This document shows positions 14,118 to 23,509 of a stretch of DNA of 31,286 bases, one piece after another. Below the pieces are notes generated by a model. That model saw nothing but the letters and a program-made list of their open reading frames with translations. It was not told the origin of the DNA and did not search any database. Numbering within the stretch: the stretch's first letter is position 1; every line of letters begins with the position of its first letter. Origin of the DNA: JACPFV01 sp052386975 (GTDB lineage Bacteria; Pseudomonadota; Gammaproteobacteria; Nevskiales; Nevskiaceae); the NCBI GenBank assembly GCA_052386975.1, contig JBQTJQ010000079.1:1-31286 (forward strand), in the 5' to 3' direction. A program made the translations under genes and the position numbers.

Positions 14118-16670
14118 ATGAGCGTCACGCTGCGCGTTGCGTCGTGTGCGGGCCTCCTGTGCGCCGCGCTGCTGGGCCCGCCGGCACAGGCCGTCACGTT
14201 CGAATGGCCGGTCGGCGACGGCGTGTCCGGCACGCTCAACACCACGATGACGCTCGGCGCCGCCCTGCGCATGCAGGACCGCGCGCCCGACCTCGTCGGC
14301 AAGGCGAACCTCGACCCCGGCGTCTGCGGCGGCATCGCGCAGTCCTGCCAGGGCGTGTTCATGGAGCAGACCCATCCGGCGCGGACGCTGGCGCGCTCGC
14401 CGGGCGCGGCGTACCTCAACGCCGACGACGGCAACCTGAACTACGATCGCAACGACACCACGCAGGCGGTGTTCAAGCTGACGCAGGACGTCACGCTGGC
14501 GTACGGCGAGTTCGGCGTGTTCGCCAAGTGGCTGTACTTCTACGACTTCGTCAACAACGACTTCGTGGAGCACCACCCGAACAGGGTCACGCAGGCCAAC
14601 CGCGGCAGCGTCGGCTGCACCACGTCGGTGGGCAGCGGCGGCTGCAATGCCTCGCCGTTCGACCGCGCCTATGGCCCCGGCGCGCCGGTGCGGAGCGAGC
14701 GGACTGACGGCGCGGTGCTCGACCAGGTCGGCACCGACCTGCAGATGTTCGACTACTACTTCTACGGCCAGGTCGGCCTGCCGTGGAGCGACGAGAAGAA
14801 GCTCACCTTCAAGATCGGCAACCAGACGCTGAACTGGGGCGAGAGCACCGCGCTGGTGATCAACTCGGTCAACCAGGTCAACCCGGTCAACGCCAACAAC
14901 CTGACGCGCGTCGGCTTCGACCTGGCCGAGCTGTTCGTGCCGACCGGCATGGCGTTCTTCTCGTTCGAGCCGTTCGAGGGCGCGACGGTCGAGACCTTCT
15001 ACGGCTACGAATGGCAGCCGACCGAAATCCCGGCGCCGGGCAGCTTTTTCGCGTCCACCGACCTCGGCACCGACAACGCGGTGAATTACGCCTCGATCAG
15101 CTTCGGCGGGCAGGCCGAGGACCCGGAGGTGTGCGGCACCGGCGCGGCCAGCCCCACCGGCTTCCAGTACGGCAACCCGGGCTCCGGCTGCTCCTCGCCG
15201 CAGAACAGCCCGCTCGCGGCCATCACCAACACCAGCCTGACCACGCGCCGGCTGCGCGACCGCGAGGCCAGCGACAGCGGCCAGTTCGGTGTCTCGGTCA
15301 AGTATTTCGCCGACTGGCTCAACAACGGCACCGAGCTGGCGTTCTATTTCATGAACTACCACTCGAAGCTGCCGTACGTCAGCCTGTACGCGTCGGACGC
15401 GAGCTGCGCCCGCGCCGGCGGCAACGCCGGCGGCGTCGACGCGGGCAGCGCGGCCGCGCTGATGGCCGCCTGTCCCGGCCTGCCGGTGCTGGGCGCCGCC
15501 ACCGCGGCCGCCGCGCGCGGCGCCACCAGCAACGCCGCGCCGATCGACACGGTGCGCATCCGGCTCGAGTATCCCGAGGACATCCGGATGTTCGGCTTCA
15601 GCTTCAACACCACGGCCGGGGACTTCTCGCTGCAGGGCGAGCTGGCCTACCGGCCGGACATGCCGCTGCAAATCGACACGCAGGACCTGACGTTCCACGC
15701 CATCGGGCCGATGTTGCAGCGCTGCCACGTGCCGGGCACCTGCGGCGGCACGGCCGGCGGCACCTCCGCGATCGACGGCGTCGCCTACGGCTCGAGCGAC
15801 TTCAACCCGTATCCGGGGGTGGCGGCGTATGCGGACACCTTCGACCTGGACTTCGGCGCCGGCGTCATCGGCACGGCCACCGGCTCGGCCCGCTCGTTCC
15901 CGAGCTTCATCGGCGCCTGGCGCGGCGTGGCGCCCGGCGAGACGCCGCCGAACAGCTACATCCGCGGCTGGGAGGAGTTCGACGTCTGGCAGGGCAACCT
16001 GGGCGCGACCTACGTGCAGGGCGCGACCGACAACGTCATCGGCGCCGACCAGCTGATCTGGCTGTTCGAGGTCGGCGCGCAGTTCGTGCCCGACCTGCCG
16101 GGCCCCGACCGGCTGCAGATCGAGGCGCCCGGCACCGACTACCACGCCAGCGCCGGCGCCGACGGCACCATGACCGGCAACTACGCGCAGGATTGCGCGC
16201 ACACCGTCGACTGCAACTACAACGGCTACAACCCGCGCACCGGCGAGTTCTTCTCGAACGTCACCGACCCGACGCCGTGCACCGCGGCGGTGCTGGCCGC
16301 CACCACGCCGGCCAACAGCCGCGCCTGCGGCGACGGCCTGCGCTTCAACCCGCACCAGGAGCCGTCCGGCGGCTTCGCCGACGATTTCTCCTGGGGCTAC
16401 GTGATCGTCAGCCTGATCCGCTATGAAAGCGTGCTGCCCGGCGTATCGCTGGCGCCGTTCACGCTGTTCCAGCACGACGTCAAGGGCACTTCCACCGACG
16501 TCGCGGCGCAGTTCACCGAGGGCCGCAAGGACATCGTCTTCGCGCTGGAGGTCCGCTACCTCGAGTCGTTGAGCATCACGCCGGGCTACGCCTGGTTCAC
16601 CGGCGGCGGGCGCTACAACCTGCAGCGCGACCGCGACCAGTTCTCGCTGTACGTCAAGTACCTGTTTTAG
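14118..16670 (+). CDS. DUF1302 outer-membrane beta-barrel protein
   Basis: The protein has 850 residues from ATG 14118 with GGAGGGAG five bases upstream. A signal peptide ends near PAQA|VTFEWP. The body has DUF1302 hallmarks: NYDRNDTTQAVFKLTQDV, FGVFAKWLYFYDF, KIGNQTLNWGESTALVINSV, NPVNANNLTRVGFDLAELFVP, GDFSLQGELAYRPDMPLQI and the C-terminal RDRDQFSLYVKYLF, which ends in phenylalanine as barrel proteins do. Paired cysteines (CGGIAQSC, CTTSVGSGGC) suggest disulfide-bonded loops. DUF1302 proteins often occur next to DUF1329 and RND-type exporters and are linked to export or handling of lipid-like molecules; none of those partners is here. The stop TAG is the edge of a GTAG-type hairpin shared with the uvrA end. 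Confidence 0.9.
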   Translation: MSVTLRVASCAGLLCAALLGPPAQAVTFEWPVGDGVSGTLNTTMTLGAALRMQDRAPDLVGKANLDPGVCGGIAQSCQGVFMEQTHPARTLARSPGAAYLNADDGNLNYDRNDTTQAVFKLTQDVTLAYGEFGVFAKWLYFYDFVNNDFVEHHPNRVTQANRGSVGCTTSVGSGGCNASPFDRAYGPGAPVRSERTDGAVLDQVGTDLQMFDYYFYGQVGLPWSDEKKLTFKIGNQTLNWGESTALVINSVNQVNPVNANNLTRVGFDLAELFVPTGMAFFSFEPFEGATVETFYGYEWQPTEIPAPGSFFASTDLGTDNAVNYASISFGGQAEDPEVCGTGAASPTGFQYGNPGSGCSSPQNSPLAAITNTSLTTRRLRDREASDSGQFGVSVKYFADWLNNGTELAFYFMNYHSKLPYVSLYASDASCARAGGNAGGVDAGSAAALMAACPGLPVLGAATAAAARGATSNAAPIDTVRIRLEYPEDIRMFGFSFNTTAGDFSLQGELAYRPDMPLQIDTQDLTFHAIGPMLQRCHVPGTCGGTAGGTSAIDGVAYGSSDFNPYPGVAAYADTFDLDFGAGVIGTATGSARSFPSFIGAWRGVAPGETPPNSYIRGWEEFDVWQGNLGATYVQGATDNVIGADQLIWLFEVGAQFVPDLPGPDRLQIEAPGTDYHASAGADGTMTGNYAQDCAHTVDCNYNGYNPRTGEFFSNVTDPTPCTAAVLAATTPANSRACGDGLRFNPHQEPSGGFADDFSWGYVIVSLIRYESVLPGVSLAPFTLFQHDVKGTSTDVAAQFTEGRKDIVFALEVRYLESLSITPGYAWFTGGGRYNLQRDRDQFSLYVKYLF

Positions 16671-16689
16671 TCGGCAAGGGCTTGCCGAC

Positions 16690-16693
<4 letters not shown>
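16670..16693 (-). repeat. GTAG-type REP hairpin between convergent DUF1302 gene and uvrA
   Basis: Stem GTCGGCAA (16670-16677), loop GGGC, stem TTGCCGAC (16682-16689), then CTAC (16690-16693), so the GTAG is on the minus strand. Its TAG is the uvrA stop codon, and the last base of the DUF1302 stop is the first base of the stem. The stem sequence is the same as that at 29143-29162. It may serve as a bidirectional transcript end, though there is no T tract. Confidence 0.85.
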
Positions 16694-19536
<2,843 letters not shown>

Positions 19537-19564
19537 GGAAGCGTGGCTGCTACACGAACCGTCC

Positions 19565-19570
19565 ATTTTA
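19565..19570 (-). promoter_or_regulatory. Possible -10 box of uvrA
   Basis: On the minus strand TAAAAT matches five of six -10 positions about 29 bases before the uvrA start. No clear -35 box lies at the right distance. Upstream of it is the palindromic repeat at 19581-19630. Confidence 0.35.
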
Positions 19571-19580
19571 AACCCTCAAG

Positions 19581-19630
19581 AAAACATGGGTACGCCCACC
19601 TTGTCCGGGAAAAGGTGTGCGTCCCCATTT
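19581..19630. repeat. Imperfect palindromic repeat in the uvrA-ssb gap
   Basis: The left arm 19588-19602 and right arm 19612-19626 (AAGGTGTGCGTCCCC) pair at 13 of 15 positions around a 9-base loop, with A-rich and T-rich outer flanks. The core resembles the dispersed GGGGACGCACACCTT-type palindromes common in proteobacterial intergenic DNA. The left arm has two changes (GGGTACGCCCACC), so this copy is decaying. Confidence 0.7.
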
Positions 19631-19632
19631 AC

Positions 19633-19656
19633 CACCGGGCGGTGGCTCGCCCGGTG
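19633..19656. repeat. Perfect 9-bp hairpin in the uvrA-ssb gap
   Basis: CACCGGGCG (19633-19641), six-base loop, CGCCCGGTG (19648-19656). It follows the previous palindrome by seven bases. No T tract follows on either strand. It could be a remnant repeat or a regulatory structure in the ssb leader. The remaining gap to 19785 holds weak hairpins (for example GCAGG/CCTGC near 19707-19723) but no recognised LexA box. Confidence 0.55.
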
Positions 19657-19785
19657 AGCCCCTGTCAAATTGCCCTCGGCTGCCGCGCGGCGTAGGCTCC
19701 CCGCCGCAGGCTCGATCCTGCCACCGTCGCCCCCCGGCGCCGGCTGAGCCAAATTCGAGAACGGCCCTTTTACGGAGAATTCCCC

Positions 19786-20229
19786 ATGGCACGTGGCATC
19801 AACAAGGTCATCCTGATCGGCAACCTCGGCCAGGACCCCGAAACCAAATCCCTTCCTTCCGGCAGCGCGGTGACCAACATCCGCGTGGCGACGACGGAGG
19901 GCTGGAAGGACAAGCAGACCGGCGAAAAGAAGGAACACACCGAGTGGCATACGGTGGTGTTCTTCGACCGCCTGGCCGAGATCGCCGGCCAGTACCTGAA
20001 GAAGGGCTCGAAGGTCTACATCGAAGGCAGCCTGCGCACCCGCAAGTGGCAGGACAAGAGCGGCAACGACCGCTACACGACCGAAGTCCGCGCCACCGAG
20101 ATGCAGATGCTCGACAGCAAGGGCGGCGGCGGTGGTGGTGGCGGCTACGAGCGCAGCACCAGCCGGGCCGAGGCGCCGGCGGCGGCCGCGGTCGGCGAGA
20201 AGCTCGAGGACGACGACATTCCGTTCTAG
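19786..20229 (+). CDS. ssb: Single-stranded DNA-binding protein
   Basis: The protein has 147 residues from ATG 19786 with GGAG eight bases upstream. The OB fold spans about 1-110, with MARGINKVILIGNLGQDPE, VATTEGWKDKQTGEKKEHTE, WHTVVFFDRLAEIAGQYLKKG and YIEGSLRTRKWQDK. A glycine tract (GGGGGGGG, about 115-122) and an acidic C-terminal tip DDDIPF follow. The tip recruits repair and replication partners. SSB is essential in replication, recombination and repair. It is divergent from uvrA across a 249-base gap. The next gene starts nine bases after the stop. Confidence 0.97.
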   Translation: MARGINKVILIGNLGQDPETKSLPSGSAVTNIRVATTEGWKDKQTGEKKEHTEWHTVVFFDRLAEIAGQYLKKGSKVYIEGSLRTRKWQDKSGNDRYTTEVRATEMQMLDSKGGGGGGGGYERSTSRAEAPAAAAVGEKLEDDDIPF

Positions 20230-20238
20230 GACTCGGCC

Positions 20239-20685
20239 ATGCCGAAGGAAATCTCGCTGTTCCAGAGCGCCGCCGGCAAGCTGCGCATCTCGCGGCTCGG
20301 GCCGCTGACCATGCTGGTCATCGATGGGCAGGGCCTGGGCTTGTGCCTGACCGGCGACTTCTCGCCGGTCGAGAAATGGGCCAAGGCGAAGGGGCAAGGG
20401 CCGAATGCGACGATCGACTCGGCCAAGATCATCGAGAAGATCGACGTGCTGGTGTGCCGGCAGGGCACGACGTTTGCCTCGACGCGCGGCAGCACCAAGC
20501 CGCTCGAGGCGATTGCCAAGGCGATGAGGGCCGCCGGCATGGACCTCAAGGAGTTCTCGCTGCCGCCGGAGCTCAAGGACATGGGCAAGCCGGTGGATCA
20601 GGTGCTTGAGGCACTGGAAGCAAAAAAGAAGAGGGAAGCCGCGGCAGCAGCGGCCGCGCAGGGACCTGGAGAGCCGAAATCGTGA
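20239..20685 (+). CDS. Conserved-looking hypothetical protein, unrecognised
   Basis: The protein has 148 residues, with AGGA seven to ten bases upstream of ATG 20239. I do not recognise the family. The first about 100 residues look like a compact globular alpha/beta domain (LFQSAAGKLRISRLGPLTML, then VLVCRQGTTFASTRGSTKPL). The tail is charged and alanine-rich (EALEAKKKREAAAAAAAQG) and probably disordered. It has no signal peptide or membrane helix. It lies between ssb and a quinone oxidoreductase, and its stop overlaps the latter's GTG (GTGA). The codons for A128-K129-K130 form A AAA AAG, a canonical -1 slip site; the -1 frame continues open into the oxidoreductase. Confidence 0.75.
   Translation: MPKEISLFQSAAGKLRISRLGPLTMLVIDGQGLGLCLTGDFSPVEKWAKAKGQGPNATIDSAKIIEKIDVLVCRQGTTFASTRGSTKPLEAIAKAMRAAGMDLKEFSLPPELKDMGKPVDQVLEALEAKKKREAAAAAAAQGPGEPKS
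20622..20658 (+). promoter_or_regulatory. Candidate -1 frameshift site
   Basis: The heptamer A AAA AAG (20622-20628) is in the correct register of the upstream gene. A 6-bp GC stem (CGCGGC 20640-20645, GCCGCG 20653-20658) starts 11 bases later. The -1 frame has no stop between 20628 and the oxidoreductase GTG at 20682, so slippage would give a fusion of the small protein and the oxidoreductase. It is untested and may be chance in a Lys/Ala tail. Confidence 0.3.
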
Positions 20686-21656
20686 AGGCCGTGGTCTGCA
20701 AGTCCTTCGGGCCGCCGGAGTCGCTGGTGCTCGAGGACGTGCCGTCGCGCCCGCTCGGCAAGAGCGAAGTGCGCATCGCGGTGAAGGCCGCCGGCGTGAA
20801 TTTCCCCGACACGCTGATCATCCAGGGCAAGTACCAGCTCAAGGCCGATCCGCCGTTCACGCCGGGCGCCGAAGTGGCCGGCGAAGTGCTCGAGGCCGGC
20901 GAGAAGGTGAAGAACGTCATCCCCGGCGATGCGGCGGTGGCGCTGGTGCCGACCGGCGGCTACGCCGAGGAAGTGGTGGCGCCGGCCGAGATGGTCATGC
21001 CGCTGCCGCGCGGCATGGACTTCAAGGACGCCGCCGGCTTCCCGATGATCTACGGAACCTCGTACCACGCGCTCAAGCAGCGCGCGCAGCTCAAGCCCGG
21101 CGAAACGCTGCTGGTGCTCGGCGCCGCCGGCGGCGTCGGCCTCGCCGCGCTGCAGCTCGGCAAGCTGATGGGCGCGCGGGTGATCGCCGCGGCCAGCAGC
21201 GACGACAAGCTGGCGTTCTGCAAGAGCCAGGGTGCCGACGAGGTCGTGAACTACGACAAAGAGAACCTCAAGGAAGCGGTCAAGAAGCTGACCAAGGGGC
21301 AGGGCGCCGACGTGATCTACGACCCGGTCGGCGGCGAGTTCACGCAGGAATGCTTCAGCTGCATCAACTGGAACGGCCGGCACCTGGTGGTCGGCTTCGC
21401 CGCCGGCAAGATCCCCGAGGTCGCGCTAAATCGCTTGTTACTGAAGGGCGCTTCGGCGGTCGGGGTGTTCTGGGGCGCGTTCGTGGCGCGCGAGCCCAAG
21501 CTGAACTGGGAGAACTTCCAGCAGCTGTTCGCCTGGTACGGCGAGGGCAAGCTCAAGCCGCACGTGTCGAAGGCCTATCCGCTGGCGCAGGCCGGCGTTG
21601 CGCTGCGCGACATGCTGGAGCGCAGGGTCACTGGCAAGGTCGTTCTGGTCCCGTAG
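20682..21656 (+). CDS. NADPH:quinone oxidoreductase / zinc-independent MDR family
   Basis: The protein has 324 residues from GTG 20682. It has the GroES-like N-terminal domain (VNFPDTLIIQGKYQ, PGAEVAGEVLEAG), a Rossmann domain with the nucleotide loop GAAGGVGLAALQLGK (from about 147) and IYDPVGG, and ends TGKVVLVP. There are no structural or catalytic zinc cysteines, as in quinone oxidoreductases. The likely reaction is NAD(P)H-dependent reduction of quinones or enones; the substrate is unknown. GGAG lies ten bases upstream, and the start overlaps the previous stop. Its own TAG stop is the TAG of a GTAG-type REP hairpin. Confidence 0.92.
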   Translation: MKAVVCKSFGPPESLVLEDVPSRPLGKSEVRIAVKAAGVNFPDTLIIQGKYQLKADPPFTPGAEVAGEVLEAGEKVKNVIPGDAAVALVPTGGYAEEVVAPAEMVMPLPRGMDFKDAAGFPMIYGTSYHALKQRAQLKPGETLLVLGAAGGVGLAALQLGKLMGARVIAAASSDDKLAFCKSQGADEVVNYDKENLKEAVKKLTKGQGADVIYDPVGGEFTQECFSCINWNGRHLVVGFAAGKIPEVALNRLLLKGASAVGVFWGAFVAREPKLNWENFQQLFAWYGEGKLKPHVSKAYPLAQAGVALRDMLERRVTGKVVLVP

Positions 21657-21676
21657 GGCGGCAATCCTTTGCCGCC
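21653..21676 (+). repeat. GTAG-type REP hairpin after the oxidoreductase gene
   Basis: GTAG (21653-21656), GGCGGCAA (21657-21664), loop TCCT, TTGCCGCC (21669-21676). The TAG is the oxidoreductase stop. Only GCC separates the hairpin from the next ATG. The stem differs from those at 16670 and 29143 by compensated base pairs (GG/CC for GT/AC at the base), which keep the hairpin intact. Confidence 0.85.
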
Positions 21677-21679
21677 GCC

Positions 21680-22117
21680 ATGTTCAACAACATCCTGATC
21701 CTGTGCACCGGCAACATCTGCCGCAGCCCGATGGCCGAGGCGGTGCTGCGCGAGCGGCTCAACGCTCCCGACGTCTCCATCGGCTCGGCCGGCACCTCGG
21801 CGCTGGTCGGCGAGCCGGCCGAGCCGCTGGCGATCGAGGTCGCGGCGCGCTACGGCTTCGACCTCGCGGCGCACCGCGCGCGCCAGGCGCTGCCGCCGCT
21901 GCTGGTCGAATCCGACCTGGTGCTGGTGATGACGCACGCGCACCAGGACTGGGTGCACGAGCGCGTGCCACCGCTGCGCGGCCGCGTGCAGTTGCTGGGC
22001 CGCTGGCGCGACCGCGAGATCGCCGACCCGTACGGCCACGATCGCGCCACTTACGAAGCCGTGTTCGAGCAGATCGACGACTGCGTCGCCGACTGGCTGC
22101 CGCGGCTCACGTCCTAG
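21680..22117 (+). CDS. Low-molecular-weight protein tyrosine phosphatase (Wzb/Etp-like)
   Basis: The protein has 145 residues. The active-site loop CTGNICRS holds the nucleophile C9 and R15 (C-X5-R), and the general-acid D116 is in ADPYGHD. The start MFNNILILC is nearly the same as E. coli Wzb MFNNILVVC, which supports ATG 21680. Wzb-type enzymes dephosphorylate bacterial tyrosine kinases of capsule export; no kinase or polysaccharide gene is near, so another target is possible. No ribosome-binding site is visible, because a REP hairpin ends three bases before the ATG. Expression may rely on coupling with the upstream gene. Confidence 0.92.
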   Translation: MFNNILILCTGNICRSPMAEAVLRERLNAPDVSIGSAGTSALVGEPAEPLAIEVAARYGFDLAAHRARQALPPLLVESDLVLVMTHAHQDWVHERVPPLRGRVQLLGRWRDREIADPYGHDRATYEAVFEQIDDCVADWLPRLTS

Positions 22118-22119
22118 AG

Positions 22120-22144
22120 TTCAAAGGTGTCAGACACCTTTGAA
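22120..22144. repeat. Perfect 25-base palindrome upstream of miaB
   Basis: Arms TTCAAAGGTGTC (22120-22131) and GACACCTTTGAA (22133-22144) flank a single A. It starts two bases after the phosphatase stop. It is of the GGTGTCAGACACC type found dispersed in many proteobacterial genomes. The right side of the core (CAGACA) could serve as a -35 box for miaB. Confidence 0.85.
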
Positions 22145-22158
22145 ACCGGGGCTATAAT
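22131..22158 (+). promoter_or_regulatory. Probable miaB promoter with consensus -10 box
   Basis: A perfect TATAAT (22153-22158) has CAGACA (22131-22136, four of six -35 positions) 16 bases upstream, inside the palindrome. Transcription would begin near 22165, only a few bases before the miaB ATG at 22169, so the mRNA would be leaderless or nearly so. Confidence 0.6.
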
Positions 22159-22168
22159 TTCGCCCCCA

Positions 22169-23509
22169 ATGAGTGCCCCTCCCAAGGTCTTCATCCGGAC
22201 CTACGGATGCCAGATGAACGAGTACGACTCGGCCAGGATGGCCGACGTGCTCGGGCGCGCGCAGGGTTATGAGCGCACCGAGGTGGCCGAGGAGGCCGAC
22301 CTGCTGCTGATCAATACCTGCTCGGTGCGCGAGAAGGCGCAGGAAAAGGTGTTCTCCGAGCTCGGCCGCTGGAAGGCCTGGAAGGCGGAGAAGCCCGGCC
22401 GCGTGATCGGCGTCGGCGGCTGCGTCGCCAGCCAGGAAGGCGAGCAGCTGGCGCGGCGCGCGCCGATCGTGGACGTCGTGTTCGGGCCGCAGACGCTGCA
22501 CCGCCTGCCGGCGCTGCTCGACAGGGCGCGCGCTACCGGCGCGGCGGCGATCGACGTCAGTTTCCCCGAGATCGAGAAGTTCGACTGCCTGCCGCAGCCG
22601 CGCGCGGACGGCCCGACGGCGTTCGTCTCGATCATGGAAGGCTGCAGCAAGTACTGCACCTTCTGCGTGGTGCCGTACACGCGCGGCGAGGAGATCAGCC
22701 GGCCGTTCGCGGGCGTGCTCAAGGAGTGCGAGCAGCTGGTCGCGCAGGGCGTGCGCGAGATCACGCTGCTCGGCCAGAACGTCAACGCGTATCGCGGCGC
22801 GATGCCTGGTTCAAAAACGTCTGGCGAGACCTGCGACCTCGCGTTGCTGGTCGAGCACCTGGCCGAGCTCGACGGGCTCGAGCGCATCCGCTTCACCACC
22901 TCGCATCCGGTGGAATTCAGCGACGCGCTGGTTCAGGTCTTTGCCGAAGTGCCCAAGCTCGCCAGCTACCTGCACCTGCCGGTGCAGTCGGGCTCCGACC
23001 GCATCCTGGCGATGATGAAGCGCGGCCACACCCGCGCGCAGTACCTCGACAAGATCCGCCGCGTGCGCGAGGCGCGACCGGGCATTTCCCTGTCGTCCGA
23101 CTTCATCGTCGGCTTCCCGAGCGAGACCGAGGACGATTTCCAGGCGACGCTCGACCTGATCGAGGAAGCGCGCTTCGACTGCGCCTTCTCGTTCGCCTAC
23201 TCGCCGCGCCCCGGCACGCCCGCGGCCAACCTGCGTGACGCGGTGCCGGCGGCCGAGAAGGACCGGCGGCTGCACGCGCTGCAAGTGCGCATTCGCGAAC
23301 TCGACGACGCCTTCAAGAGGGCGATGGTCGGCACCACCCACGAGGTGCTGGTCGAGCGCGCCTCCGAGCGTGGCGGCGGCCAGCTCACCGGCAAGACCTC
23401 GACCAACCGGCCGGTGAATTTCGACGGCGCGGAAGCGCTGATCGGCCGCCTCGTCGACGTCACCGTGACGGAAGCGCTGACCAACTCTCTGCGAGGCCGG
23501 CTGTTGTGA
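22169..23509 (+). CDS. miaB: tRNA-2-methylthio-N6-dimethylallyladenosine synthase
   Basis: The protein has 446 residues from ATG 22169, which begins close to the conserved KVFIRTYGCQMNEYDSARM. A GTG 14 codons upstream lies inside a palindrome and would add a non-family peptide, so it was rejected. The N-terminal UPF0004 domain has three cluster cysteines (YGCQMN, NTCSVRE, GGCVAS). The radical-SAM domain has CSKYCTFC, and a C-terminal TRAM domain ends NSLRGRLL. MiaB adds the methylthio group at tRNA A37 using S-adenosylmethionine and two [4Fe-4S] clusters. It opens the miaB-phoH-ybeY-corC-lnt cluster. The stop overlaps the phoH GTG (GTGA). Confidence 0.96.
   Translation: MSAPPKVFIRTYGCQMNEYDSARMADVLGRAQGYERTEVAEEADLLLINTCSVREKAQEKVFSELGRWKAWKAEKPGRVIGVGGCVASQEGEQLARRAPIVDVVFGPQTLHRLPALLDRARATGAAAIDVSFPEIEKFDCLPQPRADGPTAFVSIMEGCSKYCTFCVVPYTRGEEISRPFAGVLKECEQLVAQGVREITLLGQNVNAYRGAMPGSKTSGETCDLALLVEHLAELDGLERIRFTTSHPVEFSDALVQVFAEVPKLASYLHLPVQSGSDRILAMMKRGHTRAQYLDKIRRVREARPGISLSSDFIVGFPSETEDDFQATLDLIEEARFDCAFSFAYSPRPGTPAANLRDAVPAAEKDRRLHALQVRIRELDDAFKRAMVGTTHEVLVERASERGGGQLTGKTSTNRPVNFDGAEALIGRLVDVTVTEALTNSLRGRLL

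Noticed and set aside
10718..16475. Very long open frames on the minus strand opposite the tonB-to-DUF1302 genes
   Set aside because: They are GC-rich shadow frames, full of Arg/Ala/Gly/His with no domain motifs, and lie antisense to genes with clear family identity.
19537..19566. Upstream ATG (19566) as the uvrA start
   Set aside because: It adds ten residues not seen in the family and overlaps the proposed -10 box; no ribosome-binding site supports it.
19670..19698. TTGCCC-17-TAGGCT as the ssb promoter
   Set aside because: Matches are too few (four of six and three of six) for GC-rich DNA, so it was not listed as a feature.
22127..22168. GTG inside the palindrome as the miaB start
   Set aside because: It would add a 14-residue peptide unlike the family and has no ribosome-binding site; ATG 22169 matches conserved MiaB starts.
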